A DNA stretch of 38,810 nt from an uncultured Lachnospiraceae bacterium (lineage in GTDB: Bacteria; Bacillota; Clostridia; Lachnospirales; Lachnospiraceae). Location of the stretch: the NCBI GenBank assembly GCA_910584945.1, contig CAJUDY010000038.1, positions 1 through 38,810 on the forward strand, read 5' to 3'. Below the pieces are notes generated by a model. That model was not told where the DNA came from, made no database searches, and saw only the letters and a list, made by a program, of their open reading frames with translations. The position numbers were made by a program, and so were the translations under genes. The first letter of the stretch is position 1. Each line of letters starts with the position of its first letter. Of the stretch, positions 15,456 to 24,797 are shown piece by piece.

Positions 15456-16481
15456 ATGAGTTGGAAAAAGGGAGCGTTCCTTCTGGCCTTTTTTGCGGGC
15501 ATGAGTGTATGCTTGGCGGTTTTCTGGTATCGATTCCATGAACTGAACGGGAACGTGGAAGGCAGAAATGAGATCTATGACAGACATTATGTCATGATCA
15601 CAGGCCGGGAGGACGGAGACTTTTGGGACCGTGTCTACGAGAGCGCGCTTGCGGAGGGAAAAAGGCGCGGCGTCTATGTGGAGCGCTTCGGGGAGGATCT
15701 GGCGGTAGAATACGATCGAAACGAGCTGCTAAAACTGGCGATGCTGGCCTCTGTGGATGGAATCATCGTTCCCGGAGACGAGGAGGAGGAAACGGTCGCG
15801 CTGCTTCAGGAAGCGGTAGAGCAGGGGATTCCCGTGGTGAATGTGCTTGAGGACAGTATGGGAAGCAGCCGGCAGTGCTTTGTGGGAAATAACAGCTACA
15901 ACCTGGGGCAGGATTACGGCAGGCAGATCCTGGAGCTTCTTGCGAAGCAGGAAAAAGAAGGGGATCACGTTTCTTCGGAAAATCCGGCAAAGGTGATGGT
16001 TCTGGTGGACGAGAATCGGACGGACACCAGCCAGAATCTGGTCCTTCTGGGGATTCGCGAGACGCTGGAGAACGAGGGAGAAGGAATTCCGGTAACTGTG
16101 GAGGCCAGGCCGGTGGACAACAGCAGAAGTTTTAGTTCTGAGGAATCCATCCGGGATATTTTTCTGAATTCGGAGATGCTGCCGGATATTCTGGTGTGTT
16201 TAAGCGCGGTCCATACAAGGTGCGCTTACCAGGCGGCTGTGGACTACAATCAGGTGGGTACCGTGCAGATGCTGGGTTACTATGATTCCGAGGCAATTCT
16301 GGAAGCAGTGTCAAAGAACATTCTGTATTCTACCATCTCCCTGGATACCGAGCAGATGGGCAGACTCTGCGTGCAGGCCCTGGATGAATATGTGGAAACC
16401 GGCTACACCAACAATTATATGGCGGTGGATACCCGGCTGATCCGGGCGGAGGAGGCAGAAAGGCTGGTGAACCAGGAATAA
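15456..16481 (+). CDS. Membrane-anchored sugar-binding protein (sensor partner)
   Basis: 341 residues. An N-terminal hydrophobic segment (about 6-25, GAFLLAFFAGMSVCLAVFWY) has no lipobox and no clear cleavage site, so it probably acts as an anchor. A periplasmic-binding-protein type 1 (RbsB-like) domain follows. It resembles the XylFII-type receptor that works with LytS/YesN-type kinases in clostridia (family knowledge): the binding protein senses extracellular sugar and signals through the kinase. The stop overlaps the kinase ATG by one base (TAATG), supporting a functional pair. Start chosen because of AGAGGGGG six to eight bases upstream. Confidence 0.85.
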   Translation: MSWKKGAFLLAFFAGMSVCLAVFWYRFHELNGNVEGRNEIYDRHYVMITGREDGDFWDRVYESALAEGKRRGVYVERFGEDLAVEYDRNELLKLAMLASVDGIIVPGDEEEETVALLQEAVEQGIPVVNVLEDSMGSSRQCFVGNNSYNLGQDYGRQILELLAKQEKEGDHVSSENPAKVMVLVDENRTDTSQNLVLLGIRETLENEGEGIPVTVEARPVDNSRSFSSEESIRDIFLNSEMLPDILVCLSAVHTRCAYQAAVDYNQVGTVQMLGYYDSEAILEAVSKNILYSTISLDTEQMGRLCVQALDEYVETGYTNNYMAVDTRLIRAEEAERLVNQE

Positions 16482-17992
16482 TGAAGAAGCATATCCCCAG
16501 CGTTTCAGGAAGTTTCTTCGGAAGAAAATGGAAGTATCTCACCCTGCAGCAGAAGCTGACCGCACTGTTTCTTCTGACCGCAGTGATCATTCTGACAGTC
16601 AATCTTTATATATTTCTTCTGATCAATGAAATGACCGGCAGGGTGGAGGAAGTTTACATCAGCAATGTGAACTTGAACGAGCTTTCCGGGGCGCTGGACC
16701 GGATACAGGACAGTGTGGAAGAGTATCTGAATACAAAGAGCTCTGACGCCATGGAAGAGTATTATCGGAGCGAACAGGCTTATCGGGGACTGATGGAGGG
16801 GCTGAATACCCAGGTGACCGACAATGAGATCCTCCTGACCGAAAAGAATATCTATGGACTGTCCGAGAGCTATCTGGAACTGGCAGCCGGGGCCATTCAG
16901 GCCAAGCGGGGGAGGAATGTGGAAAGGTATGGCGCCCTTTACGAGGACGCGGAGCTTTTGTATGAGGAGATTCATACCTTCATTTACAGTCTGAACAATA
17001 CCCAGTTCAAGGACAATTCCAGGAATTATCAGGTGCTTCTAAGCTCTCTGCGTTATATGGAGCTTCTAAGCGTCGGGGTTCTGCTTCTGGTGCTGCTTGG
17101 GAACATCAGTCTGATTATTGTAAGTACCAGAAGTGTGACAAAGCCCTTAAAGCAGCTGGCAAAAGCGGCGGATGAAGTGTCCGGCGGCAATTTTGATATC
17201 GGGCAGATCCCGGTGCAGAGCATGGACGAAGTGGGGATTGTAACCAATACTTTCAACGAGATGGTGGAGAATATCCGCAACTACATCGAACAGCTTCGGC
17301 TGACCATGGAGCGGGAGAATCAGTTAAAAGAACGGGAACTGATGATGCAGAGTCACTTGAAGGATGCCCAGCTGAAATATCTGCAGGCTCAGATCAACCC
17401 CCACTTTTTGTTCAACACCCTGAATGCCGGCGTACAGCTTGCTATGATGGAGGAGGCGGAGCAGACCGGGCGGTTTCTGGAGAATGTAGCGGAATTTTTT
17501 CGGTACAATGTGCGAAAAAACGATGAGGACGCCACGCTCCAGGAGGAAATCCGTCTGGTGGATAATTATGTCTATATCTTGAATGTAAGGTTTTCCGGAG
17601 AGATCCTGTTTTCCAAAGAGATCGACGAATCCCTTCTCCATGTGCGGGTGCCCAGCATGATTTTACAGCCGTTGGTGGAGAATTCTTTTAACTATGGGAT
17701 TCGCAACATCAGTTGGAGAGGGCGGATCGAGCTGTCTGTCTATCAGAAGGGGAAGGAGATCTGTATCAGTATCTGGGATAACGGCGCTGGGATGGAGCAG
17801 GAGCGGACCGACCAGGTGCTGTCCGGTCATGCGGGAGAAGCCGAACCATCCGGCGGCTCCAACGGCGTGGGTCTGAAAAACGTGATGGAACGGCTCAGAC
17901 TGTATTTTCAGGGACAGGCCGGGCTTCAGATTTTCAGCGAGGGAAAGGGCACCGGGACCGAGGTGCTGATCACGGTCCCAGCGGAACTTTAA
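16481..17992 (+). CDS. YesM/LytS-type sensor histidine kinase
   Basis: 503 residues. Membrane segment 1 is at about 25-48, followed by an extracytoplasmic helical sensor (about 50-190), membrane segment 2 (about 193-215), a HAMP domain (about 216-268), a coiled coil, then a His_kinase (PF06580-type) domain with phospho-acceptor His308 in QINPHFLFNTL. The ATPase part shows the N-box LVENSFNYGI and G-boxes WDNGAGM and GVGLKNVMERL. It should phosphorylate the response regulator 15 bases downstream. Lies between two sugar-binding proteins, so the stimulus is probably a sugar presented by the anchored receptor. Confidence 0.92.
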   Translation: MKKHIPSVSGSFFGRKWKYLTLQQKLTALFLLTAVIILTVNLYIFLLINEMTGRVEEVYISNVNLNELSGALDRIQDSVEEYLNTKSSDAMEEYYRSEQAYRGLMEGLNTQVTDNEILLTEKNIYGLSESYLELAAGAIQAKRGRNVERYGALYEDAELLYEEIHTFIYSLNNTQFKDNSRNYQVLLSSLRYMELLSVGVLLLVLLGNISLIIVSTRSVTKPLKQLAKAADEVSGGNFDIGQIPVQSMDEVGIVTNTFNEMVENIRNYIEQLRLTMERENQLKERELMMQSHLKDAQLKYLQAQINPHFLFNTLNAGVQLAMMEEAEQTGRFLENVAEFFRYNVRKNDEDATLQEEIRLVDNYVYILNVRFSGEILFSKEIDESLLHVRVPSMILQPLVENSFNYGIRNISWRGRIELSVYQKGKEICISIWDNGAGMEQERTDQVLSGHAGEAEPSGGSNGVGLKNVMERLRLYFQGQAGLQIFSEGKGTGTEVLITVPAEL

Positions 17993-18007
17993 TCTGGAGG
18001 AATAGAT

Positions 18008-19606
18008 GTGTATCGAGTTATGTTGGCGGACGATGAGGGAATTGTACTGGATTCTCTGAAAATGATTATTGAGAAGCACTTTCCGGGGCAGTGCCAGATA
18101 GAGACGGCAAAGACCGGAAGGGATGTAATTGAACTGGCAGAGAGCTTTCGGCCGGATATTGCGTTCATGGATATCCAGATGCCCGGGATCAACGGGATTG
18201 AGGCGATCCGGGAGATCAAGAAGAGCAGTCCGTCCGTGGTATTTATCATCCTGTCTGCTTATGACAAGTTCGATTATGCCAGGGAAGCCATCAACCTGGG
18301 GGTATTGGAATATGTCAATAAACCTTTTAGTGCAGGAAGCATCACAGAGGTACTTGCGAAGGCGCTGAAAGTCATTGATTCCCGAAGAAAAAAGCGCAGT
18401 GACGATCTTCGGATCAGAGAGAAGATGGAGACGGTCACGCCGATTATCGAAAATGGATTTATCTATGCCATTATGTTCCAGGAGATTTCCATGGAGGATG
18501 TGGAGAACTACTGTCAGCTTTTGGGCATGCAGGCGGATTACGGATGTATGCTGGTTCTGGCGGTGGGGGACGATCATCACGGCAACCGGATGACCAACAC
18601 TGTGGGCGCCGGTTTCCGCACACAGTTAAACTATGCAAAAGTGCGGGAGACCGTGAAGGAAGCCTGGGACTGTGTGGTGGGTTCGGTTATTTCCAATAAA
18701 ATCCCGGTCTTTCTTCCAATGAAAAACCAGAAGATGGATTATGAAGAACGCATCGATATGATCGACGTGTGCCGGGAATTGACGAGAAAATTGAAACGGG
18801 CAACAGATATCACCTTCCGGATCGGCATCGGTTCCATACGGAAACTGAACAAAAGTATGGATTCTTATGAGGAAGCTCTGAAAGCGCTGGTCAACTCCAC
18901 CGGGAGTGTGGCGCATGTAGATGATCTCCCGATCCAGTGCCGGTATGATGAGGAATATCCGATTGATCTGGAAAAGGAGCTGTTCGACAGTCTGGAAAGC
19001 GGGATGGCGGAGGAATGTGAGCGGGCGGCGGGCCGGTATTTTGACTGGATGCTGGACAACTACGACGAGAAGAATCTGAGCGTTCGCTTGAAGACCCTGG
19101 AGTTTGTTCTGTATGCGGAGCATACCGCCTATCTGAACGGAGGCATGACCTATCATTTTACCGAACGGGAACATTATCTGCCTCTGGTCATGAACGCAGA
19201 GCGAAACAGCGACTTAAGACCCTGGTTCGTGGAGCGGTTCAGGGAAAGCTGCAGAAACATGACGACGAAGAAGGAAGAACACGAGAATCAGCTGGTGGTG
19301 CGGGCCCAGAGTTATATAAAGGAGAATTTTCACAAAGACCTCTCTTTGGATGAGGTGTCCCGTCAGATGGATTTAAGCCCTTATTATTTCAGCAAGCTTT
19401 TCAAGGAGGAGACGGGCAGCAACTTTGTGGAGTATGTGACGAATCTGCGGATAAAAAGGGCGAAGGAATTGCTGGCGGGAGAGAGCTGCAGCATGAAAGA
19501 GATCTGTGCGGAGGTGGGATACAGCGATCCCAATTATTTCAGCCGCATTTTCAAGAAAAATACAGGAGTGACCCCTACGGAATACCGGGAAAGCGAGAGA
19601 GAATGA
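18008..19606 (+). CDS. YesN-type response regulator with AraC DNA-binding domain
   Basis: 532 residues. The receiver domain (1-120) has acidic pair D8-D9 and phospho-acceptor Asp55 (FMDIQMPG). A middle region of about 290 residues of the type common in YesN proteins follows, then a C-terminal AraC/XylS double HTH (about 425-530, SLDEVSRQMDLSPYYFSKLF). The start is GTG at 18008: GGAGG lies 7 bases upstream and the receiver starts at once (MYRVMLADDEG). The next gene overlaps by 4 bases. It likely activates a sugar transporter or catabolic operon; no target site can be identified here. Confidence 0.92.
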   Translation: MYRVMLADDEGIVLDSLKMIIEKHFPGQCQIETAKTGRDVIELAESFRPDIAFMDIQMPGINGIEAIREIKKSSPSVVFIILSAYDKFDYAREAINLGVLEYVNKPFSAGSITEVLAKALKVIDSRRKKRSDDLRIREKMETVTPIIENGFIYAIMFQEISMEDVENYCQLLGMQADYGCMLVLAVGDDHHGNRMTNTVGAGFRTQLNYAKVRETVKEAWDCVVGSVISNKIPVFLPMKNQKMDYEERIDMIDVCRELTRKLKRATDITFRIGIGSIRKLNKSMDSYEEALKALVNSTGSVAHVDDLPIQCRYDEEYPIDLEKELFDSLESGMAEECERAAGRYFDWMLDNYDEKNLSVRLKTLEFVLYAEHTAYLNGGMTYHFTEREHYLPLVMNAERNSDLRPWFVERFRESCRNMTTKKEEHENQLVVRAQSYIKENFHKDLSLDEVSRQMDLSPYYFSKLFKEETGSNFVEYVTNLRIKRAKELLAGESCSMKEICAEVGYSDPNYFSRIFKKNTGVTPTEYRESERE

Positions 19607-20721
19607 GACGGGGATACAGAAAAAGCCTTTGTGCAGCGTATCTGCTGTGTTTACTTGTGCTGAGCGGCTGCGCCGCGCAGACAAACGTGCAGGATACGTC
19701 GGAGGAGAGTAAAGAGGAGCATATACAGATCGGCATCACGTTTGACTCTTTTATCATCGAGCGATGGCAGAGGGACCGGGATGTGTTTGTGTCTGCCGCT
19801 TCGGAACTGGGAGCGGAAGTGAATGTCCAGAATGCCAATGGGGATATGAAAGAACAGATCAACCAGATCGATTATTTTATCCAGAAGAAGATGGATGTGA
19901 TCGTGGTGGTCATGGTGGCCAGCGGGGAGGACGAAAGCGGCATCGTCGAAGCGGTGGAACGGGCAAAAAAAGCCGGGATTCCCATAGTGGCCTATGATCG
20001 TTTGATCCTGAATGGGGATGTGGACCTCTATATTTCCTTTGACAACGGTCAGGTGGGACGGCTGATGGGAGAGCATATGCGGGAACATCTGGCGGAAGGC
20101 GGGGAACTTCTTCGGGTGTGCGGTCCCATGGCGGACTATAATGTACCGCAGGTTATGGAAGGCTTTGAGGAGGTCCTTGCAGGCAGTGATCTGAAGATCG
20201 GGGAGACGGAATATGCGGAAGGGTGGCTTGGGGAGACAGGCTTCACGGCCGCCAGTGATTATCTGAAGAGTCACTATGAGGTGGACGGGATTATGTGCGG
20301 GAACGACAGCATTGCCGGTCATGCGGTTCGGGCTCTTTCGGAGCGTCGTATGGCCGGAAAAGTGTGTGTGGTGGGTCAGGATGCGGATCTGGACGCCTGC
20401 CAGCGCATTGTGGAAGGAACCCAATGCATGACGGTCTATAAGCCGGTGGAGAAGCTGGCGAGACGGGCAGCGGAGCTGTCTGTCGCACTGGCGAAAGGGG
20501 AGCCAATTGCGGCTGCCGATTCTGCTATCGTGAAAGAACTCCCGGATTCGGATGCGATAACAGTCTACACCAAGGTGTCGGAGTCGATCTATGACGGCAC
20601 CTATCAGGTTCCTTACGAACGTCTGGAACCCATCGCGGTCACAAAGGAAAATATGGACGAAGTGATCACCGGAAAATACCATGAAGAGAGTGATATCTAT
20701 CTAAATGTCCGTAATGACTGA
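19603..20721 (+). CDS. XylF-like sugar-binding lipoprotein
   Basis: 372 residues. The signal peptide ends in lipobox LSGC (Cys at about 23), then a periplasmic-binding type 1 domain of the D-xylose-binding (XylF/ChvE) type, for example IGITFDSFIIERWQRDRD, IPIVAYDRLI and the hinge stretch CGNDSIAGHAVRAL. Family role: high-affinity sugar capture for an ABC importer. Start codon overlaps the regulator's stop (ATGA). Unlike typical loci, no ATPase or permease gene follows; the next gene is aroC on the other strand. It must therefore deliver to a transporter encoded elsewhere or act as a second receptor. Confidence 0.88.
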   Translation: MRRGYRKSLCAAYLLCLLVLSGCAAQTNVQDTSEESKEEHIQIGITFDSFIIERWQRDRDVFVSAASELGAEVNVQNANGDMKEQINQIDYFIQKKMDVIVVVMVASGEDESGIVEAVERAKKAGIPIVAYDRLILNGDVDLYISFDNGQVGRLMGEHMREHLAEGGELLRVCGPMADYNVPQVMEGFEEVLAGSDLKIGETEYAEGWLGETGFTAASDYLKSHYEVDGIMCGNDSIAGHAVRALSERRMAGKVCVVGQDADLDACQRIVEGTQCMTVYKPVEKLARRAAELSVALAKGEPIAAADSAIVKELPDSDAITVYTKVSESIYDGTYQVPYERLEPIAVTKENMDEVITGKYHEESDIYLNVRND

Positions 20722-20749
20722 AATAGAGGGCGGACAAACCATATGGCCT

Positions 20750-21850
20750 CTACCGGAAAAAGTTCTTGATCCGGTCCAGACGGGAGGTCATGCTGACCAT
20801 CAGCATATCCAGGACGGTCAGTGCGGCCATGCACTCTACCACGACTACGGCCCGGGGCACGATGATGGGGTCGTGACGTCCCTTGACGGAGACGGTGATG
20901 TCTTCGCCGGACTTGTTCACGGTCTGCTGGGGAGCGCTGATCGAAGGGGTAGGCTTGAAAGCTGCCCGGAAGATCAGATCGCTTCCGTCGCTGATGCCTC
21001 CGAGGACGCCTCCTGCGTGGTTGGTCTTTTTGGCGACAGCGCCTGTTTCTTCCATATAGAAGGCGTCATTGTTCTGACTGCCGAGGGAACCGGCGGCTGC
21101 GAAGCCGTCTCCGATCTCGAAGCCTTTGACGGCGCCGATGGAGCAGACAGCTTTGGCCAGGTTGGCGCTCAGCTTCTCAAAGCAGGGCTCTCCGATGCCG
21201 GCGGGAAGCCCCTTGATGACGCATTCCACCACGCCGCCGCAGGAGTCCTGATTTTTCCGGCAGAGGTCCAGGTGTGCTTCCGCGAGAACGGCGGCCTTAG
21301 GATCGGGCATATTGACGGCGTTTTGCTCCATCTGTGACAGATCGAACCGGTCATAGTCGATGGTGACCGGTCCGATGGACCGGGTGTAGGCGGCGACGGT
21401 GATCTGAAGCTCCGACAGGATTTTGGCGGCCACAGCTCCCGCCGCCACCCGGCCGATGGTCTCCCGCCCGGAGGAGCGTCCGCCGCCGGTGTAGTCCCGG
21501 AAACCGTACTTGCAGTCGTAGGTGTAGTCCGCATGCCCGGGCCGGTAGTAAGAAGCGATCTCGCTGTAATCGCCGGAGCGCTGGGAAGTATTTCGGACCA
21601 TCAAAGAGATGGGGGTGCCGGTGGTCCTGCCCCCGAAGACGCCGGAGAGAATTTCTACGGCGTCATTTTCTTTTCGGGGGGTGGTGAACCGGGACTGTCC
21701 GGGTCTGCGGCGGTTAAGATAGATCTGGATATCCTGCTCGGTCAGGGGGAGTCCGGCGGGGCAGCCGTCGATGACGACGCCGATGGCTTTGCCGTGGGAT
21801 TCGCCCCAGGTGGTGACGGAAAGTAAAGTGCCAAGTGTGGAACCTGCCAT
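20750..21850 (-). CDS. aroC: Chorismate synthase
   Basis: 366 residues, normal for AroC. Shows the N-terminal signature WGESHGKAIG, the middle motif GGGRSSGRETIGRVAAGA and the C-terminal SDLIFRAAFKPTPSI. Reaction: FMN-dependent conversion of 5-enolpyruvylshikimate 3-phosphate to chorismate, the last common step of aromatic amino acid synthesis, in the cytoplasm. Monocistronic here, ending 28 bases from the convergent sugar-binding gene, with its own promoter (21892-21920) and an AGGAGA ribosome-binding site. Confidence 0.96.
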   Translation of the reverse strand: MAGSTLGTLLSVTTWGESHGKAIGVVIDGCPAGLPLTEQDIQIYLNRRRPGQSRFTTPRKENDAVEILSGVFGGRTTGTPISLMVRNTSQRSGDYSEIASYYRPGHADYTYDCKYGFRDYTGGGRSSGRETIGRVAAGAVAAKILSELQITVAAYTRSIGPVTIDYDRFDLSQMEQNAVNMPDPKAAVLAEAHLDLCRKNQDSCGGVVECVIKGLPAGIGEPCFEKLSANLAKAVCSIGAVKGFEIGDGFAAAGSLGSQNNDAFYMEETGAVAKKTNHAGGVLGGISDGSDLIFRAAFKPTPSISAPQQTVNKSGEDITVSVKGRHDPIIVPRAVVVVECMAALTVLDMLMVSMTSRLDRIKNFFR

Positions 21851-21891
21851 GAAGTATTCTCCTGTTCTGTAAAATAGATTGACTAAACATC

Positions 21892-21920
21892 AGTATATAT
21901 AATATACTTTCATTTGTAAA
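21892..21920 (-). promoter_or_regulatory. Promoter of aroC
   Basis: On the minus strand TTTACA (21915-21920), 17-bp spacer, TATACT (21892-21897), about 40 bases before the aroC start. Confidence 0.7.
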
Positions 21921-22017
21921 GTAGGAGAGTTGGGACATCGGACGCCCGCCCCAGGCTGATACAGCGCAGACCTGCGGCGGTAGTGAGAAGATATGAGGAT
22001 AAGAGAGGGATATATAG

Positions 22018-23172
22018 ATGTATAAGTTGTTGAAGAGGGACGGAAGTGCGAAGCGGGGGGAGTTTTGGACGGTGCATGGGGTGATACAGACGCCGGTGTT
22101 TATGAATGTGGGGACAGCGGCGGCGATTAAGGGGGCTGTGTCCACGGAGGATCTGGAAGGGATCGGGACGCAGGTGCAGCTGTCGAATACGTATCATCTG
22201 CATGTGAGGCCCGGGGATCAGGTGGTGAAGCGGCTGGGGGGACTGCACCGGTTTATGTCCTGGGACCGGCCGATCCTGACGGATTCCGGTGGGTTCCAGG
22301 TGTTTTCTCTGGCGGGACTTCGGAAGATCAGAGAGGAGGGAGTGTATTTTCACTCTCATGTGGACGGGAAGAAGATTTTCATGGGGCCGGAGGAGAGTAT
22401 GCAGATTCAGTCCAATCTGGCGTCTACGATTGCCATGGCTTTTGACGAGTGTGCGCCCAGCAAGGCGGAGCGGAGCTATGTGCAGGCGTCTGTGGAGCGG
22501 ACGACCCGGTGGCTTCTGCGCTGTAAGGCGGAGATGGAGCGGCTGAACGGTCTGGAGGATACGATCAACAAGGAGCAGTATCTGTTCGGGATCAACCAGG
22601 GTGCGGTCTATGAGGATATCCGGGTGGAGCATGCCAAAGAGATCGCAAAGCTTGATCTGCCAGGCTATGCCATCGGCGGCCTGGCGGTGGGGGAGAGTCA
22701 TGAGGAGATGTATCAGATCATCGAGGCGGTGGTTCCTCATCTGCCGGCGGAGAAGCCGACGTATCTGATGGGGGTCGGTACGCCGGCCAACATCCTGGAG
22801 GCAGTGGAGCGCGGCGTGGACTTTTTTGACTGCGTATATCCCAGCCGCAACGGGCGGCACGGACACGTGTACACCAATTATGGGAAGCTGAATCTGTTCA
22901 ACGCCAGATATGAGCTGGACGACCATCCCATCGAGGAGGGATGTCCGTGTCCGGCCTGCCGAAGATACACAAGGGCCTATATCCGTCATCTTCTGAAGGC
23001 GAAGGAGATGCTGGGCATGCGGCTCTGCGTGCTGCACAATCTGTATTTCTATAACCATATGATGGAGGAGATCCGGGAGGCCATCGAACTGGGCAGATAT
23101 CAGGAGTATAAGAGGCAGAAGCTATCGGGAATGGAACAAGGAAACTCTGATTCGGTAAAGCTGATTCGGTAA
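22018..23172 (+). CDS. tgt: tRNA-guanine transglycosylase
   Basis: 384 residues. Has the base-binding motif ILTDSGGFQ (Asp89), the GINQGAVYEDIR and GYAIGGLAVGE motifs, catalytic nucleophile Asp271 (FFDCVYPSRNGRHG), and zinc ligands Cys309, Cys311, Cys314 and His340. Reaction: exchange of guanine at the wobble position of GUN tRNAs for preQ1, leading to queuosine. It is followed by yajC, a frequent synteny, but queA and secDF are not adjacent. The C-terminus is altered by a 14-base tandem repeat (23147-23174). Confidence 0.96.
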   Translation: MYKLLKRDGSAKRGEFWTVHGVIQTPVFMNVGTAAAIKGAVSTEDLEGIGTQVQLSNTYHLHVRPGDQVVKRLGGLHRFMSWDRPILTDSGGFQVFSLAGLRKIREEGVYFHSHVDGKKIFMGPEESMQIQSNLASTIAMAFDECAPSKAERSYVQASVERTTRWLLRCKAEMERLNGLEDTINKEQYLFGINQGAVYEDIRVEHAKEIAKLDLPGYAIGGLAVGESHEEMYQIIEAVVPHLPAEKPTYLMGVGTPANILEAVERGVDFFDCVYPSRNGRHGHVYTNYGKLNLFNARYELDDHPIEEGCPCPACRRYTRAYIRHLLKAKEMLGMRLCVLHNLYFYNHMMEEIREAIELGRYQEYKRQKLSGMEQGNSDSVKLIR

Positions 23173-23186
23173 AATGAAAAAAATGC

Positions 23187-23215
23187 TTGCCCCAAAGATA
23201 GTTATTGTGTACAAT
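23187..23215 (+). promoter_or_regulatory. Promoter of yajC
   Basis: TTGCCC (23187-23192), 17-bp spacer ending TGTG, TACAAT (23210-23215), 34 bases before the ATG. Confidence 0.65.
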
Positions 23216-23249
23216 ATAAATTAAGTCATTTTTCAGGAGGAAGATAGAG

Positions 23250-23552
23250 ATGTTGTTGACAGGAACAGGTGCCGGCGCAGGCGCCGGCATGTTGCAGATG
23301 ATATTAGTATGGGGCATATTTATTGTCGCCATGTATTTTTTGCTGTTGAGGCCCCAGAAGAAGGAGCAGAAGAGACTTTCGGCCATGCTGGCTTCTCTGG
23401 AGGTGGGGGACGTGGTTGTGACCACCAGTGGATTTTACGGAGTTTTGATTGATATCACGGATGAAGACGTCATTGTAGAGTTTGGAAGCAACCGCAACTG
23501 CCGGATTCCGATGAAAAAGTCGGCGATCCAGGAAGTGGAAAAACAGAGCTGA
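23250..23552 (+). CDS. yajC: Sec translocase accessory protein YajC
   Basis: 100 residues. A short Gly/Ala-rich N-terminus and one membrane helix (about 15-33) precede the hallmark LLRPQKKEQKRLSAMLASLEVGDVVVTTSG(F/G) region. YajC associates with SecDF-YidC in the cytoplasmic membrane. Own promoter and terminator make it a single-gene transcript; AGGAGGAAG lies before the ATG. Confidence 0.95.
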   Translation: MLLTGTGAGAGAGMLQMILVWGIFIVAMYFLLLRPQKKEQKRLSAMLASLEVGDVVVTTSGFYGVLIDITDEDVIVEFGSNRNCRIPMKKSAIQEVEKQS

Positions 23553-23576
23553 CACTTCGGGCGAGGATGCCCGCGG

Positions 23577-23601
23577 GGCGGAAGGAGACTTCCGCCTTTT
23601 T
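23577..23601 (+). terminator. Intrinsic terminator after yajC
   Basis: GGCGGAAG/CTTCCGCC stem (23577-23584 and 23589-23596), GAGA tetraloop, TTTTT. Confidence 0.92.
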
Positions 23602-23610
23602 GTGCCAAAA

Positions 23611-23654
23611 AAACAGCATCTGATAAGGAAGATGCGGAACTTTAAACAGGAGGG
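23611..23654 (+). repeat. Repeated hairpin/Shine-Dalgarno element, copy 3 (before leuB)
   Basis: AACAGCATC, 10-nt loop, GATGCGGAACTTTAAACAGGAGG. The stem is GCATC (23616-23620) with GATGC (23631-23635). It starts ten bases after the yajC terminator and contains the leuB ribosome-binding site. No promoter box is evident between the terminator and leuB. Confidence 0.7.
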
Positions 23655-23658
23655 CAGG

Positions 23659-24741
23659 ATGAATTGTAAAATCGGCGTGATCTTCGGCGATGGAATCGGA
23701 CCGGAGATTGTAAGAGAGGCAAGAAAAGTACTGGACCGGGCAGCGGAGAAGTTCGGCCACAGATTTGACTATACGGAACTTTTGCTGGGAGGCGCGTCCA
23801 TCGACGTACACGGCGTTCCTCTGACGGAGGAGACCATCAAGAAGGCAAAGGCCTGCGATGCGGTGCTGATGGGGTCCATCGGCGGGGACGCGAAGACCTC
23901 CCCCTGGTATCAGCTGGAGCCTTCCAGACGCCCGGAGGCGGGTCTTCTGGGTATCCGGAAAGCTCTGAACCTCTTCGCCAACCTAAGACCGGCGTATCTG
24001 TACGAGGAACTTCGGGGAGCCTGCCCGCTGAGGGAGGATATCAGCGCGGCGGGGTTTGACCTGCTGATCATGCGGGAACTCACCGGAGGTCTCTACTTCG
24101 GTGCGAGAAAGACTGAAGTGGTGGACGGAGTGCGGACGGCGGTGGATACCCTTTCCTACAACGAGCAGGAAATCCGCCGCATCGCGAAGAGAGCCTTTGA
24201 CATTGCCATGAAGCGCCGCAAAAAGGTGTGCAGCGTGGACAAGGCCAATGTGCTGGACTCTTCCAGACTCTGGAGAAAAGTGGTGGAAGAAGTGGCGGCG
24301 GATTATCCGCAGGTGGAGCTTTCCCATATGTACGTGGACAACTGCGCCATGCAGCTGGTCATGAATCCGGCCCAGTTCGACGTGATTCTGACCGAGAATA
24401 TGTTCGGGGACATTCTGTCCGACGAGGCGTCTATGGTGACCGGCTCCATCGGCATGCTCTCCAGCGCCAGCTTAAACGACACCCGGTTCGGCCTCTATGA
24501 GCCAAGCCACGGTTCCGCGCCGGACATCGCCGGACAGGACAAGGCCAACCCCATCGCGACCATTCTGTCCGCGGCCATGATGCTCCGCTACACCTTCGAT
24601 CTGGACCAGGAGGCGGAGGCAGTCGAAGCGGCTGTGCGTCAGGTCTTAAAGGACGGCTACCGGACGGTGGATATCCTGTCGGAGGGCGATACCCTGGTGG
24701 GGACCGTGCGGATGGGCGATCTGATTGCAGAACGGGTTTAA
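23659..24741 (+). CDS. leuB: 3-isopropylmalate dehydrogenase
   Basis: 360 residues from ATG 23659. AGGAGG is 6-8 bases upstream; the in-frame ATG at 23602 lies inside the terminator/repeat region. Motifs: GDGIGPEIV, GSIGGD, DNCAMQLV, DEASMVTGSIGMLSSAS and YEPSHGSAPDIAGQDKANP. Reaction: NAD-dependent oxidation and decarboxylation of 3-isopropylmalate in leucine synthesis. Followed after 56 bases by ilvD and then ilvB, an apparent branched-chain operon without leuA or leuCD. Confidence 0.96.
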   Translation: MNCKIGVIFGDGIGPEIVREARKVLDRAAEKFGHRFDYTELLLGGASIDVHGVPLTEETIKKAKACDAVLMGSIGGDAKTSPWYQLEPSRRPEAGLLGIRKALNLFANLRPAYLYEELRGACPLREDISAAGFDLLIMRELTGGLYFGARKTEVVDGVRTAVDTLSYNEQEIRRIAKRAFDIAMKRRKKVCSVDKANVLDSSRLWRKVVEEVAADYPQVELSHMYVDNCAMQLVMNPAQFDVILTENMFGDILSDEASMVTGSIGMLSSASLNDTRFGLYEPSHGSAPDIAGQDKANPIATILSAAMMLRYTFDLDQEAEAVEAAVRQVLKDGYRTVDILSEGDTLVGTVRMGDLIAERV

Positions 24742-24797
24742 AAATGCTAATGTTATGCGCAAACACATAAAAAATACAACCAGGAGGATATCAGAAA

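Noticed and set aside
21910..23058. 382-codon open frame antisense to tgt
   Set aside because: Low-complexity His/Arg/Leu/Pro-rich translation typical of the complement of a GC-rich gene; tgt on the other strand has all family motifs.
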